A DNA stretch of 64,000 nt, taken from the NCBI RefSeq assembly GCF_004119455.1, contig NZ_NRQT01000003.1, positions 490,890-554,889 on the forward strand. The letters are read 5' to 3'. The translations under genes and the position numbers were made by a program. The notes under the pieces are model-generated. The model was not told the origin of the DNA and searched no databases. It worked only from the letters and a program-made list of their open reading frames with translations. How positions within the stretch are numbered: position 1 is the stretch's first letter; every line of letters starts with the position of its first letter. This document shows, piece by piece, positions 1 to 9,360 of the stretch. The DNA comes from Chryseobacterium sp. CH25 (GTDB taxonomy: Bacteria; Bacteroidota; Bacteroidia; Flavobacteriales; Weeksellaceae).

Positions 1-1165
1 TTGTAATAGTTCCTGATATAGGTTTTTCTACCAAAGCTCCTCCTGTAACATATCCTGTAAATCGTCCTTTCTGAATAACATTATAATTAACCTGAACAGG
101 AATTCCGATATAATGAACTTTCTGCTCTCCTTTAATATAATTATCATCACTTCCGGAATGAAGTTCAGAGGCCAGCTTGGTATAATTCAGTCCGGTTCCT
201 ATTCCCCATCTTTTACCCAGATTATAATACACCGACAATCCGAATGTTACCGGAACTTTATGTCTGATCCTTGCTTCTACCGGTTTATTTTGATTAGCCA
301 GCAGTATTTGAGTCAAAGGATCTTCTACATAACTGGAAGCAGCCCATACCTGTTCAAAACTCATAGGCTTTCCACTTACAGAAGCATAACCATTGAACTG
401 CTGTTCTGCAGAATTGGATGATGCATTTCCTGTGAGCATACTCAGCATCCATTTCTTTTCAGATCTGGATTTTCCATTCTTAGTTTTGGTATTATCTGCA
501 TATTTTTCAGATAACTCTTTTTCTATCTTATTTACCTCGTCTTCAATTCCTTCATTCTTTATTTTACTATCCGCCAAAGGCATTTCATTCGGTTTATTTT
601 CCGCCTGAGAACTTAGTATGTCTCCAACCACAGGCATTTTGGTAACAGCCTGTACCTTTTCTTTATTTCCCGTTTCTTCTCTTCCTGCCTTTTCAGAATT
701 TGTGTATTCAATATTTCTTATAGAAGAATGTACTGCATTAATGGTATTCTGAGCTAAAGAAATATCTGCCTTTGAGTTGTTCCAAATCTTTCTACTCTCT
801 TCCTGTTCTTCATTATTCAAAGGCAGATTTGTATCTGTTTTTTTATTATTTTTATTAGAATCTGATGGATTCTGTGAAAGTGTACCATGGTTTTCTTCCG
901 GCATTATTTTCATGATTACAAAAATCAAAACAGCTGCTGCTGCAACACTTCCGATGCGATAAAGCCAGGATTTATTTCCGTCCCCTACCGCGTCTATCTT
1001 TTTCTCTTCATTTTCAGCATCAATTGAAGGAATAAAGCCCGGCATCAGCTTATTTTCTTCTTCTGAGAACAATTCATCTTTGATGTCATCCCACAATCCT
1101 TCCGGAACCTCTTCTTCATGGTTCTCCATTCTGCTACGCAGGTTATTGAGCCACTCGTTATTCAT
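1..1165 (-). CDS. Dual-membrane anti-sigma-like protein with C-terminal outer-membrane beta-barrel (partial, runs off left edge)
   Basis: At least 388 residues are encoded without a stop before the window edge. The N-terminus (NNEWLNNLRSRM, then PEGLWDDIKDEL at about 21-32) is an acidic, soluble segment of the kind found in Bacteroidota anti-sigma proteins. One hydrophobic helix follows at about 68-88 (WLYRIGSVAAAAVLIFVIM), then a low-complexity polar linker of some 200 residues, then from about residue 300 amphipathic strands typical of an OmpA/PorT-like barrel (FGLSVYYNLGKRWGIGTGLNYTKL region). The start ATG overlaps the stop of the sigma factor gene by 8 bp, so the two are translationally coupled. 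Inference: the N-terminus holds the sigma factor at the inner membrane while the barrel sits in the outer membrane. This matches the dual membrane-spanning anti-sigma (Dma) design reported in Bacteroides. The full barrel cannot be seen here. Confidence 0.75.
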   Translation of the reverse strand, partial: MNNEWLNNLRSRMENHEEEVPEGLWDDIKDELFSEEENKLMPGFIPSIDAENEEKKIDAVGDGNKSWLYRIGSVAAAAVLIFVIMKIMPEENHGTLSQNPSDSNKNNKKTDTNLPLNNEEQEESRKIWNNSKADISLAQNTINAVHSSIRNIEYTNSEKAGREETGNKEKVQAVTKMPVVGDILSSQAENKPNEMPLADSKIKNEGIEDEVNKIEKELSEKYADNTKTKNGKSRSEKKWMLSMLTGNASSNSAEQQFNGYASVSGKPMSFEQVWAASSYVEDPLTQILLANQNKPVEARIRHKVPVTFGLSVYYNLGKRWGIGTGLNYTKLASELHSGSDDNYIKGEQKVHYIGIPVQVNYNVIQKGRFTGYVTGGALVEKPISGTIT

Positions 1166-1724
1166 ATTGTGCTTTTTTTGACATTTTAAATTCCTTTATT
1201 TTCTGAACCAGCAGCCCTTTTGCACGGTGAAACTGTGATGCTGAAGAGTTTTCTGCAATTCCCAGCAGCAATGCAATTTCTTTATGGCTCTTATTTTCAA
1301 ACACATACAAATTGAAAACGGTTCTGTATCCGTCCGGAAGAGACTGAATCAGTTTCATAATATCTTCTTTCGGGATTTCCTCAAAATCCGGTTCTTCTTC
1401 ATGGGGAAGATCGGGAAGATCTTCTACCTCAACGGAAGATTTAAAGTCTCCTTTCTGCCTGATATGCTTCAGAGATTCATTCACTGCAATACGGGTAATC
1501 CATGCTCTAAGTGAGCCATCTCCTCTGTATTCAAATGATTCTATAGAACGAAACATCTTGATAAAACTATTCTGAAGTATATCATGTACATCTTCCTTTT
1601 CAACAATATACCGGGAACATACATAGGTAAGATTACCTGAATAAGCTCCAAAAAGCTCTTTCCAGGCGGCTTCCTCCTTCTGCAGAAGGCGGTTTACCAA
1701 AATCTGTTCCTTACTTTCTCCCAT
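1158..1724 (-). CDS. ECF-type RNA polymerase sigma-70 factor
   Basis: A 188-residue sigma factor of the ECF group. Region 2 spans about residues 23-90, with the DILQNSFIKMFRS and RAWITRIAVNESLKHIR core-binding and -10-recognition helices; region 4 spans about 122-172 (LPDGYRTVFNLYVFENKSHKEIA, then a helix-turn-helix). A linker rich in Asp, Glu and Pro separates them. An upstream in-frame codon at 1781 would give 19 more residues but lies inside the terminator hairpin of the preceding gene, so the start at 1724 (MGESKEQ) is chosen. It overlaps the downstream membrane protein by 8 bp, the usual sigma/anti-sigma layout, and its activity is presumably set by that partner. Confidence 0.9.
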   Translation of the reverse strand: MGESKEQILVNRLLQKEEAAWKELFGAYSGNLTYVCSRYIVEKEDVHDILQNSFIKMFRSIESFEYRGDGSLRAWITRIAVNESLKHIRQKGDFKSSVEVEDLPDLPHEEEPDFEEIPKEDIMKLIQSLPDGYRTVFNLYVFENKSHKEIALLLGIAENSSASQFHRAKGLLVQKIKEFKMSKKAQYE

Positions 1725-1764
1725 GTACTGCTCCAGTATACGATATATGATTAAATTTTTAAAG

Positions 1765-1801
1765 CAAAAAATAGATTGCACCGTATAAATACAATCTATT
1801 T
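1765..1801 (-). terminator. Rho-independent terminator of the DUF4840 lipoprotein gene
   Basis: Inverted repeat AAATAGATTG (1769-1778) and CAATCTATTT (1792-1801) with a 13-nt loop. Read on the minus strand the second arm runs into a T tract, just after the stop at 1819. Confidence 0.75.
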
Positions 1802-1818
1802 ATAGTAATAACCATTAA

Positions 1819-2394
1819 TTAATATTTTACACAGAACGGAAAATTATAATTAATTGCTTCATAAGGGGCAAGTACTGTACCATCTACGGTAATTTTCTCG
1901 GCAGTTAAAGCGAATCGCAGTGAGCCGTCCATCCCTACAAAAAAACCTTTCTGTTTAGCATTCAATGTCACTTCTGTTTTTTTGATCTTTCCATCTACAG
2001 GAATCAAGAGCTCCATAGATTTGGGAGCCAGGGATAGCTCAATCACATTGTTTACCGTATTGATAGAAGCTGTATATTTAATTTCATACTTCACCTTTCC
2101 TATTGTCTTAAGAGCCTCTTCTGTCTTTACCGGATCTTTTACTACTGTTTTCACAATTTCATCCACAGGAAATTCTGAAAACATAATGGTGTCCTTTTTT
2201 GCTTTAAAATTTTTTATTTTTTCTGTTTTGTTTTCTCCCTGTATGGTAATAAGTCTTCCTTTATAATCTCCATTCAGATCTTCCAGTCTTACCGGTCTGA
2301 TTTCCGGGCCATCAACACTACATGAATACAAAGTAATTCCTGTTATTACAATTAGGATCGCTGTTAAAAATTGAGATACTGTAAATTTTTTCAT
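1819..2394 (-). CDS. DUF4840-type lipoprotein
   Basis: 191 residues starting with a lipoprotein signal peptide: a hydrophobic stretch followed by the lipobox LYSC with Cys25 as lipid anchor. The mature part begins with acidic residues and LEDLNGDYKGRL, which resembles the start of the DUF4840 domain of Bacteroidetes lipoproteins, and ends in FPFCVKY. The rest is a beta-rich pattern (alternating hydrophobic and charged residues) without catalytic motifs. It has its own terminator and so is transcribed apart from the sigma factor downstream. The family call rests on overall resemblance; the function is unknown. Confidence 0.6.
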   Translation of the reverse strand: MKKFTVSQFLTAILIVITGITLYSCSVDGPEIRPVRLEDLNGDYKGRLITIQGENKTEKIKNFKAKKDTIMFSEFPVDEIVKTVVKDPVKTEEALKTIGKVKYEIKYTASINTVNNVIELSLAPKSMELLIPVDGKIKKTEVTLNAKQKGFFVGMDGSLRFALTAEKITVDGTVLAPYEAINYNFPFCVKY

Positions 2395-2619
2395 TGCATT
2401 ATTTTTTCATTAAACATTAATTATTTTGAGTACTCATTGATATAAATCTCATTTCCCGGAAATCTTGCATTATTTTTTCAAAAAACCAACATTTTTCATA
2501 ACTCACTGATTTTATGGATGAAAAATTTGATTCAAATAATTATTTATACAATAAAAAATAACAATCATTTTGAATTTCATATTCTGATGATTTCATTTTA
2601 ATGCTTTCAGTATCTTATA

Positions 2620-2652
2620 ATAAAAAAGGAAGCTACCCTATGCAGCTTCCTT
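2620..2652 (-). terminator. Rho-independent terminator of the RND efflux operon
   Basis: Perfect 9-bp stem AAGGAAGCT (2626-2634) and AGCTTCCTT (2644-2652), loop 9 nt. On the minus strand it is followed by a T run and lies 27 bp past the stop of the outer-membrane channel gene. Confidence 0.9.
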
Positions 2653-2678
2653 CCCATTTATTATTTATCAATTACATT

Positions 2679-4094
2679 TTACTGCACTCCACCGCCTAAA
2701 GCACGGTAAAGGTCTACCTCAGCATTTAATCTTTCCAGTGTTACATTAATAGCTTCCAGATCATTCTGAAGTTTATTATTCTGAGCTGTAATTACTTCAA
2801 GATAGGTTGCCATTCCGCTTTTATACAGCTTCAAAGCATCTCCAATTCCTTTATCTAAAATAGCCGTTCTCTGTTCTAAAAGCTGTAATCTTTCAGAAGT
2901 TCCCTGCGTTTTTGCCATAGCATCAGAAACTTCTCCAACAGCTGTCATTACAGACTGTTTAAAGTTGATTGCCGCCTTTTCCTGTTCAATTAATGCCGTT
3001 TCATAGGCGGTTTTCAACTGTTTTTTCTGAAAAATAGGAGCGGCTAAATTAGCTGCGACCGCTTTCGTAATAGACCCGGGAATATCAAACCATGAACTGA
3101 ACTTATTGGAATTCACTCCAATCTGCGGGCTCAGACTGATACTCGGATACATTGCTGCTTTAGCCAATCCTGTTTTTGAATTCAGGCTGATTACATTAAA
3201 TTCTGCCATCTTCAGATCCGGTCTTCTGCTTAGTAATTGAGCAGGAAGACCTTGTGAAAGCTTATTCTCAGGGATCATTGTTTTCAGATTTCCTGATCTT
3301 TCAATTTTGGTTGGATATTCTCCACAAAGGATGCTCAATGCATTTTCCTGAATGGAAATATTCTGTTTAGCCAGAGGAATCAGAAGCTCGGCAGTTTTCT
3401 TTTGCGCTTCGGATTGCTGCACCGCTAAAGAATTGATTTGCCCTGCTTTAAACTGAAGATCCATCATTTTAAGGGTATTATTGCTCAGTTCAATATTCTG
3501 CTCTGCTATTTTCATCTGTTCGTCTAAACTTATCAGATTATAGTAAGCCTGGGCTACCTGAACAATGATTCTGCTTTTTACGGCATTCAGATTTTCTTTT
3601 TGAGCAAAGTATTCTGCTGCTGCAGATTCTTTCTGCATTTTGGCCTTTCCCCAAATGTCTACTTCCCATGAAAGTCTCAGGCTAGCACTGAAATCATCCA
3701 TGTGTGTTGTTCCTGCAAACTGTTCATTAAGAGATCCGTTCAGGGTATTGGTAGAAGCCCAGCTTCTGTTGGCTCCAGCACTAAAATCCAGGGTTGGAAG
3801 AAGAGATAGTTTAGCCTGTTTATAGATCAGGTCCAGCTGTTCTATGTTTTTCAGGGCAACGTTTACTTCATTATTTCTGGTTAATGCTTTATCTATTAAA
3901 TCGATTAATTTCGGATCTTTAAAGAACGTCTTCCATGGAAGTACTACTGTATCTCCTGTTACCTGCACAGATTCTTTATACGTTTCCGGCATCTGAAGAT
4001 CTGTTCTTGCATAGGGTTTCCCCACAGCGCAGGACACCAGTACTGATGCTATTGCGCCTGAAATAAGGAAATTCTTTATATTAAATATTCTCAT
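2679..4094 (-). CDS. RND efflux outer-membrane channel lipoprotein (OprM/NodT type)
   Basis: 471 residues. The signal peptide ends in a lipobox (SVLVSC, Cys22). The mature protein has the duplicated alpha-helical/beta-barrel organisation of the outer-membrane efflux protein family: YFAQKENLNAVKSRIIVQVAQAYYNL region in the first repeat and LLSRRPDLKMAEFNV then AAMYPSISL in the second. RRPDL with the following YPS are hallmarks of the NodT/OprM branch. It is the last gene of a three-gene operon, overlapping the permease gene by 14 bp, and provides the exit duct of the pump. A strong terminator follows. Substrate cannot be inferred from sequence. Confidence 0.95.
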   Translation of the reverse strand: MRIFNIKNFLISGAIASVLVSCAVGKPYARTDLQMPETYKESVQVTGDTVVLPWKTFFKDPKLIDLIDKALTRNNEVNVALKNIEQLDLIYKQAKLSLLPTLDFSAGANRSWASTNTLNGSLNEQFAGTTHMDDFSASLRLSWEVDIWGKAKMQKESAAAEYFAQKENLNAVKSRIIVQVAQAYYNLISLDEQMKIAEQNIELSNNTLKMMDLQFKAGQINSLAVQQSEAQKKTAELLIPLAKQNISIQENALSILCGEYPTKIERSGNLKTMIPENKLSQGLPAQLLSRRPDLKMAEFNVISLNSKTGLAKAAMYPSISLSPQIGVNSNKFSSWFDIPGSITKAVAANLAAPIFQKKQLKTAYETALIEQEKAAINFKQSVMTAVGEVSDAMAKTQGTSERLQLLEQRTAILDKGIGDALKLYKSGMATYLEVITAQNNKLQNDLEAINVTLERLNAEVDLYRALGGGVQ

Positions 4095-7000
4095 TTGTCA
4101 ATTCATTTTGGATTACAGGATACTTCTTTTTGGATGAAAATTTCTCATCCAGATATTGGAAGAACATATACAGAATAGGAATTACAAATACTCCTAACAC
4201 CACTCCGCTCAACATTCCTATGGCAGCACTCACACTGATGGATTTGTTTCCTGAAGCCATTCCTCCTGTAGAAATCATCAATGGAATCATCCCTACAATA
4301 AAGGCAAGTGATGTCATGATGATCGGACGTAATCTCGCTTTTGCTCCTTCCAATGCGGAATCCAGAATAGAAAGTCCTGCTTTTCTTCTCTGGACGGCAA
4401 ATTCTACAATAAGGATCGCATTTTTGGCCAATAGACCAATAAGCATGATTAATCCTACCTGTACATAGATATTGTTATCCAATCCAATTGCTTTAATTCC
4501 CAGGAATGCTCCTACAATTCCCGTTGGGATGGAAAGCATTACCGCTAATGGAAGAATATAACTTTCGTATTGTGCTGCAAGAAGCAGGTACACGAATAGT
4601 AAACACAATCCAAGGATTACAGCGGTTTGGTTTCCTGCTGATTTTTCTTCCAAACTTAAACCTGTCCATTCATAACTGTAGTCAGAAGGAAGTTTATTCA
4701 ACGTTGGTTCAATTTTATCCATCAGGGCACCGTTACTGATTCCCGGCTTCGGCACTACGTTAATGTTCAATGAATTATAAAGGTTATATCGCTGAACAGA
4801 TTCCGGACCGTATACTTTTTTCAATGTGATTAAGGTATTGGCAGGAACCATTTCTCCTTTATCATTTTTCACAAAAATATCATTGAACGCCTGCTCATCC
4901 ATTCTGAAAACACCGTCAGCTTTGATATTCACTCTATAGAACTTCCCGAATCTGGAGAAATTCTGAGACTGGTCTCCTGAGAAATACGTCTGGATTGAGT
5001 TTAACAAATTAGAAATACTTACGCCTAACTGTTTGGCTTTATCTTCATTTACTTCAAGTTCAAGCTGTGGATAATCTGCTCTGAACATCGTGTAAGCATA
5101 CGCTACTTCCGGCACCTGCATCAATTGTCCGATCACATCATCTGCTTTAGATTTCAATACCTGAGGATCTCTACCCATACGGTCCTGAAGAACGATCTCC
5201 GCATCATTGGTTACTCCATATCCTTCTACCGGCGGCATTCTGAAGCTCATTACACTTCCTTCTTTGATCACAGACAGTTTTCCGTTAACAATATTCATGA
5301 TCTCGTCAATATCCTGAACCGCTCCTCTTTCTTTTTTAGGTTTTAATTTCACAAATCCCATTGCGTAAGCAGGTCCTGCACTGTTGCTTAACAGGTTAAA
5401 TCCTGTAATGGATGTATTTTCCTGCACAGCATCTACTGTTTTTAAAATCGCATTGATTTTATTAGAAACTTCTGTAGTTTTCGTTAATCCGGTTCCTGGT
5501 GGCATACTTAATGAATAAATGAAGAATCCATCATCTTCCATTGGAACAAAACTTTTGGTAGTGCTTGACATCAGCCATGCTGAAATTCCTATAATTCCCG
5601 CTACCAGCCCTGCTGCGATCCATTTTTTTCCGATTAAAAATCTTACTCCTTTTGCATAACGTTCCGTCATATTGTTGAACCCTGCATTAAAAGCAACCGC
5701 AAATCTCTGCCCGAATCCTTTTGGTTTTCCACCTTCTTCTGCATGGTGATTTTTCAAAAATACCGCACATAAAGCTGGTGTTAAAGTAAGGGCGTTCACC
5801 GCAGAAATAATAATTGCAATCGCTAATGTATAGGCAAACTGCTTATAGAATAATCCTGCAGAACCAGACATAAATCCAATCGGAATAAATACCGCAGACA
5901 TCACCAACGTAATGGAAATAACAGCTCCTGTAATTTCACTCATCGCTTTATGGGTAGCATCTCTTCCAGAAAGGTCTGTACCTTCCATATTACTGTGAAC
6001 CGCTTCTACCACTACAATCGCATCATCGACGACAATACCAATCGCCAGTACAAGAGCAAACAATGTCAATACGTTAATCGTAAATCCTAATACCAGAAGG
6101 AAGAAGAACGTACCGATAATAGCTACAGGAACAGCAATAGCCGGGATAATGGTAGATCTGAAATCCTGTAAGAAGACAAATACCACAATAAATACAAGGA
6201 TAAATGCTTCTATCAATGTAGATTTTACCTGTCCTGTTGCTTCATCCAATCTTTCCTTGGTACTCATTACCTTGGTATACTTGATACCTGGCGGGAAGGA
6301 TTTCGACAGCTGATCAATCGCTTTATTTACTCCTATTTCAATTTCATTGGCATTTGAACCTGTTGTCTGCATAATGGCTACCGTAACTGCATTCTTCCCA
6401 TTGGAAAGGTTATCTCCGGTATTGTTGATGGACCCAAATTCTATTCTGGCTACATCTTTAAGCCTGATTACATTGGTTCCGTCATTTTTAACCACCATCT
6501 CTTCATATTGCTCCGGCTTATTCTTTTTTCCTTTGTATCGGATTACATATTCTAAAGCAGCATCTGACTCCTCACCCAATTTACCAGGTGCTGATTCTAA
6601 ACTGTGATCTGCAATGGCATTGGAAACATCAGAAGGTTCCAAACCATAGGAAGCCATCTTCTGTGGATTAAGCCATATCCTCATTGAATAATCCTTAATT
6701 CCGAAGATCTGCGCCTGTCCTACACCTTTTACCCTTTTAATCTGTGGGATAAGGTTGATATTGGCAAAGTTCTGAAGAAAGGTTTCATCATATTGCTTAT
6801 TATCTTCAGTATAGATATTGAAAATCAACACCATACTATTCTGCTGTTTTGAGGTCGTTAATCCCATTCTTACCACTTCCTGTGGCAGGATTGGGGTAGC
6901 CTGCTGTACTCTGTTCTGAACATTTACGGCAGCCTGATCGGCATTTACTCCCTGTTTGAATATAACAGAGATGGTAAATGTTCCGTCATTACTTGCCGTG

Positions 7001-7239
7001 GACTTCATGTAACTCATGTCTTCCACCCCGTTAATCTGCTCTTCCAGAGGGGTTACCACGGAACGGATCACCGTTTCACTGTTACCCCCAGGATAAGAAC
7101 CTGAAACCGTAATGGTAGGCGGAGAAATATCCGGGAATCTGGTCACTGCCAATTGGTTTAATCCAATGATCCCCAAAATGACAATGATAAGGGAGATTAC
7201 CGTCGCTAATACCGGACGGTCTATTATCTTTTTTAACAT
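4081..7239 (-). CDS. RND multidrug efflux permease (AcrB/HAE1 family)
   Basis: 1052 residues, the normal length for hydrophobe/amphiphile RND pumps. It begins with the inner-membrane helix preceded by IIDRPVLATVISL, has two large periplasmic loops and twelve membrane helices. The proton-relay pair is present in TM4 (GIVVDDAIVVVEAV at about 400) and the matching Lys in TM10 (LLAKNAILIVEF). FPDISPPTITVSGSYPGG and NQTAVILGLCLLFVYLLLAAQYES are typical family segments. It should export drugs, dyes or bile-salt-like compounds using proton flux, assembled with the adaptor upstream and channel downstream. 29 bp separate it from the adaptor gene. Confidence 0.97.
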   Translation of the reverse strand: MLKKIIDRPVLATVISLIIVILGIIGLNQLAVTRFPDISPPTITVSGSYPGGNSETVIRSVVTPLEEQINGVEDMSYMKSTASNDGTFTISVIFKQGVNADQAAVNVQNRVQQATPILPQEVVRMGLTTSKQQNSMVLIFNIYTEDNKQYDETFLQNFANINLIPQIKRVKGVGQAQIFGIKDYSMRIWLNPQKMASYGLEPSDVSNAIADHSLESAPGKLGEESDAALEYVIRYKGKKNKPEQYEEMVVKNDGTNVIRLKDVARIEFGSINNTGDNLSNGKNAVTVAIMQTTGSNANEIEIGVNKAIDQLSKSFPPGIKYTKVMSTKERLDEATGQVKSTLIEAFILVFIVVFVFLQDFRSTIIPAIAVPVAIIGTFFFLLVLGFTINVLTLFALVLAIGIVVDDAIVVVEAVHSNMEGTDLSGRDATHKAMSEITGAVISITLVMSAVFIPIGFMSGSAGLFYKQFAYTLAIAIIISAVNALTLTPALCAVFLKNHHAEEGGKPKGFGQRFAVAFNAGFNNMTERYAKGVRFLIGKKWIAAGLVAGIIGISAWLMSSTTKSFVPMEDDGFFIYSLSMPPGTGLTKTTEVSNKINAILKTVDAVQENTSITGFNLLSNSAGPAYAMGFVKLKPKKERGAVQDIDEIMNIVNGKLSVIKEGSVMSFRMPPVEGYGVTNDAEIVLQDRMGRDPQVLKSKADDVIGQLMQVPEVAYAYTMFRADYPQLELEVNEDKAKQLGVSISNLLNSIQTYFSGDQSQNFSRFGKFYRVNIKADGVFRMDEQAFNDIFVKNDKGEMVPANTLITLKKVYGPESVQRYNLYNSLNINVVPKPGISNGALMDKIEPTLNKLPSDYSYEWTGLSLEEKSAGNQTAVILGLCLLFVYLLLAAQYESYILPLAVMLSIPTGIVGAFLGIKAIGLDNNIYVQVGLIMLIGLLAKNAILIVEFAVQRRKAGLSILDSALEGAKARLRPIIMTSLAFIVGMIPLMISTGGMASGNKSISVSAAIGMLSGVVLGVFVIPILYMFFQYLDEKFSSKKKYPVIQNELTNENI

Positions 7240-7268
7240 TTTCGAATTTTCTAAGAATGATTATAAAA

Positions 7269-8387
7269 TTATTTCGAAGGAGTTACTTTAGCCACAACCA
7301 ACGCTCCATCTGTAAGGGCATCTATTCTGTTGACAGCAATCTTATCTCCTGCATTCACTCCTGTTTTTACAAAGTAATCCTGAGAAGTGCTTCCGGATAC
7401 TTCAATCTGTGTCATTTTCACTTTGTCTTTACCTTCAAGCTTATAAACGAAGAATTTATCCTGAATATCTTTTACAGAGGTTTTAGGAAGCTTCACTACA
7501 CCGTCCAGCGCATTGTGAATCATTACTCTTCCGGTTCCTCCTGATCTTAATAATTTATCCGGATTTTGGAAAACTGCTTTCATCTGGATACTTCCCGTAT
7601 TTTTGTCAAAGTTCCCACTGGCATTTTCCAATCTTCCTTTAAAACCATACTTAGAACCGTCTGCTAAAATAAGTTCTACATTGTCAGCATGATCTCCTGA
7701 GGCAGCAGCTCTGCTATGAGCAATAAAGTCTGCTTCGTTCATTGAAAAATAAACGTTTACACTGCTGATATTGGAAAGCGTTGTTAATGGTGAAGCATCA
7801 GACGGGCTGATGAGGTTTCCGACCCTGTTTGGGATTCTTCCAATATATCCGCTTACCGGTGCTTTAATGTAGGTAAAGTTCGCATTGATTTTTGAAGAAC
7901 CTAATGAAGACTGTGCCTGAGCCACCTGTGCTGATGCTGCCTTTAAGCTGGCCTGAGCCGTTTTCAGCTGCATATCGGAAACTACCTTTCCTTCTACAAG
8001 AGGTCTTAGTTTTTCAACTTCAAGTCTTGCGCTTTCCTGTGCTGCCAACGCAGATTTTAAAGCCGCTTCGTTGGTATTTACCTGCTCATTGTACACGGAT
8101 GGATTGATTCTAAACAACGTTTGTCCTTTGCTTACAAACTGACCTTCTTTTATGTATACAGCTTCCAGATATCCTGTTACCTGAGCTTTTATTTCCACAT
8201 TATCCTGCCCTTCTATACTTCCGGGGTACCCCGTTGCTACGTCTTCATTTCCGGTATTTACCTGAACGAAGTCTGTAGGAAGTGCTACTGCCTGCTGGGC
8301 CGTTTCCTGGCCGTTTCCTGAACCGCAGGAGTACAGTATTGCTGCAGCGGTAAGTGAAAGTGCCAGATATCCTTTTCTGTAGTTCAT
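7269..8387 (-). CDS. RND efflux periplasmic adaptor (membrane fusion) lipoprotein
   Basis: 372 residues with a lipobox (AAILYSC, Cys21). Split lipoyl/biotinyl-like halves flank a helical hairpin: VEIKAQVTGYLEAVYIKEGQFVSKG, then a coiled coil rich in Ala, Glu and Gln (about 100-165), then TYIKAPVSGYIGRIPNRVGN. Beta-barrel and membrane-proximal domains follow. It is the first gene of the efflux operon and joins the permease to the channel. Its promoter carries tandem 21-bp-phased sites that I assign to the neighbouring LytTR regulator. Confidence 0.95.
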   Translation of the reverse strand: MNYRKGYLALSLTAAAILYSCGSGNGQETAQQAVALPTDFVQVNTGNEDVATGYPGSIEGQDNVEIKAQVTGYLEAVYIKEGQFVSKGQTLFRINPSVYNEQVNTNEAALKSALAAQESARLEVEKLRPLVEGKVVSDMQLKTAQASLKAASAQVAQAQSSLGSSKINANFTYIKAPVSGYIGRIPNRVGNLISPSDASPLTTLSNISSVNVYFSMNEADFIAHSRAAASGDHADNVELILADGSKYGFKGRLENASGNFDKNTGSIQMKAVFQNPDKLLRSGGTGRVMIHNALDGVVKLPKTSVKDIQDKFFVYKLEGKDKVKMTQIEVSGSTSQDYFVKTGVNAGDKIAVNRIDALTDGALVVAKVTPSK

Positions 8388-8414
8388 AACATTTGTTTTT
8401 AAATTTTACAGGAG

Positions 8415-8508
8415 CAAAATAAGTTCATATAATAAGGATGTTCATCTAAAAATCTGGTGAAGCGTAGTTAATCGCAGGTGAAGCGTACGATACTAAAAAT
8501 GAAAGGAA
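8415..8508 (-). promoter_or_regulatory. Promoter and predicted LytTR operator of the RND efflux operon
   Basis: On the minus strand three half-sites lie exactly 21 bp apart: TTCCTTTCATT (8508-8498), TACGCTTCACC (8487-8477) and TACGCTTCACC (8466-8456); the last two are identical. After 33 bp comes a -7-like box TTATTTTG (8422-8415). Direct repeats at two helical turns are the usual arrangement for LytTR DNA-binding domains. The binding protein is inferred. Confidence 0.65.
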
Positions 8509-8550
8509 AAGCGGTTATTTTCGCCATTCAGATTGATAAAAAAGGGCTTT

Positions 8551-8644
8551 TTCGCTTTAATATTTCAAAAATACGGTTGACGTTTAAATTTCTACGTTTC
8601 ACTTTTAAAACTCCCGGCTCTGGTTATTCCCCGACCTAATTTCG
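8551..8644 (+). promoter_or_regulatory. Promoter and predicted LytTR operator of the beta-barrel gene at 8693
   Basis: Half-sites with 21-bp period on the plus strand: TTCGCTTTAAT (8551-8561, weak), TACGGTTGACG (8572-8582) and TACGTTTCACT (8593-8603). A 33-bp gap leads to the -7 box TAATTTCG (8637-8644), followed by GCAGTATCAAAA, which is also found after the -7 box of the UspA gene. Together with the divergent operator this fills the 305-bp intergenic space. Confidence 0.65.
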
Positions 8645-8692
8645 CAGTATCAAAACATTAAAAAAGAAGTCAATAATTTAAATTTTTATCAA

Positions 8693-9283
8693 ATGAAAAA
8701 GTTTTTAGCAATCACAGCGATCGTGTTAGGTTTAGGAGTACAGGCTCAGACCACAGAACCGAAAAGAGATTCAGGGATAGAATTAATTCCTAAAGCGGGA
8801 ATCAACATTGCCAATCAGTCTATTAAGAATGTAAATGGAGAGAAATCAAAGACTTCTTTCCAGGCTGGTTTAGGGGTAAATATACAGACAGGTATTAAGA
8901 ATTTCTCTGTACAGCCTGAGGTTAACTTCATCAGCAAAGGGACAAAGTTTAAAAACAGTTTTGGAAATGAAACCTATAACTTCAATTATATAGAGGTTCC
9001 GGTATTGGCCAAATACAGCTTTGGTCCAGTGTATGTAAATGCAGGCCCTTCTATCGGCTTTCTGATGGGAAAAAATGATAAAGTGAAAGCCGCTTATGGC
9101 AAAACAAAATCAATAGATTTCGGATTACAGATGGGTGCTGGTGTAGCTATTCCTGCAGGACCTGGAAAAGTAATTGTAGATGGCAGATATAATTTAGGCT
9201 TAAATAATATCTCTGATGAGAAAGGTTTAGATGTTAAAAACAGAGGTTTTGCGATTTCTCTGGGCTATGCTATTCCTTTATAG
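8693..9283 (+). CDS. PorT-like outer-membrane beta-barrel protein
   Basis: 196 residues with a cleavable signal peptide (MKKFLAITAIVLGLGVQAQ). The mature part is the porin-like barrel common in Bacteroidetes: short amphipathic strands such as IELIPKAGINIANQS, FQAGLGVNIQTG, FSVQPEVNFISKGTKF and a closing strand ending GFAISLGYAIPL, about eight strands in all. It is divergent from the efflux operon and has the same kind of operator, so it is probably co-expressed with the pump, perhaps in an envelope stress response. No enzymatic motif is present. Confidence 0.8.
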   Translation: MKKFLAITAIVLGLGVQAQTTEPKRDSGIELIPKAGINIANQSIKNVNGEKSKTSFQAGLGVNIQTGIKNFSVQPEVNFISKGTKFKNSFGNETYNFNYIEVPVLAKYSFGPVYVNAGPSIGFLMGKNDKVKAAYGKTKSIDFGLQMGAGVAIPAGPGKVIVDGRYNLGLNNISDEKGLDVKNRGFAISLGYAIPL

Positions 9284-9360
9284 TCTTTAGATCATAGCTT
9301 TTTCTTTATATAGGATTCCTTCATGAGTAATTCGTGAGGGGATTTTGACATGTATAGGCT

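Noticed and set aside
1725..1781. Longer N-terminus of the sigma factor
   Set aside because: It would start inside the upstream terminator and lacks similarity to sigma factors.
4130..7544. Several plus-strand open frames across the RND operon
   Set aside because: They mirror the codon pattern of the strongly supported minus-strand genes and have no start signals or family likeness.
9303..9360. Small RNA or short gene after the 8693 barrel gene
   Set aside because: I saw neither a start signal nor a stable structure apart from the dispersed palindrome.
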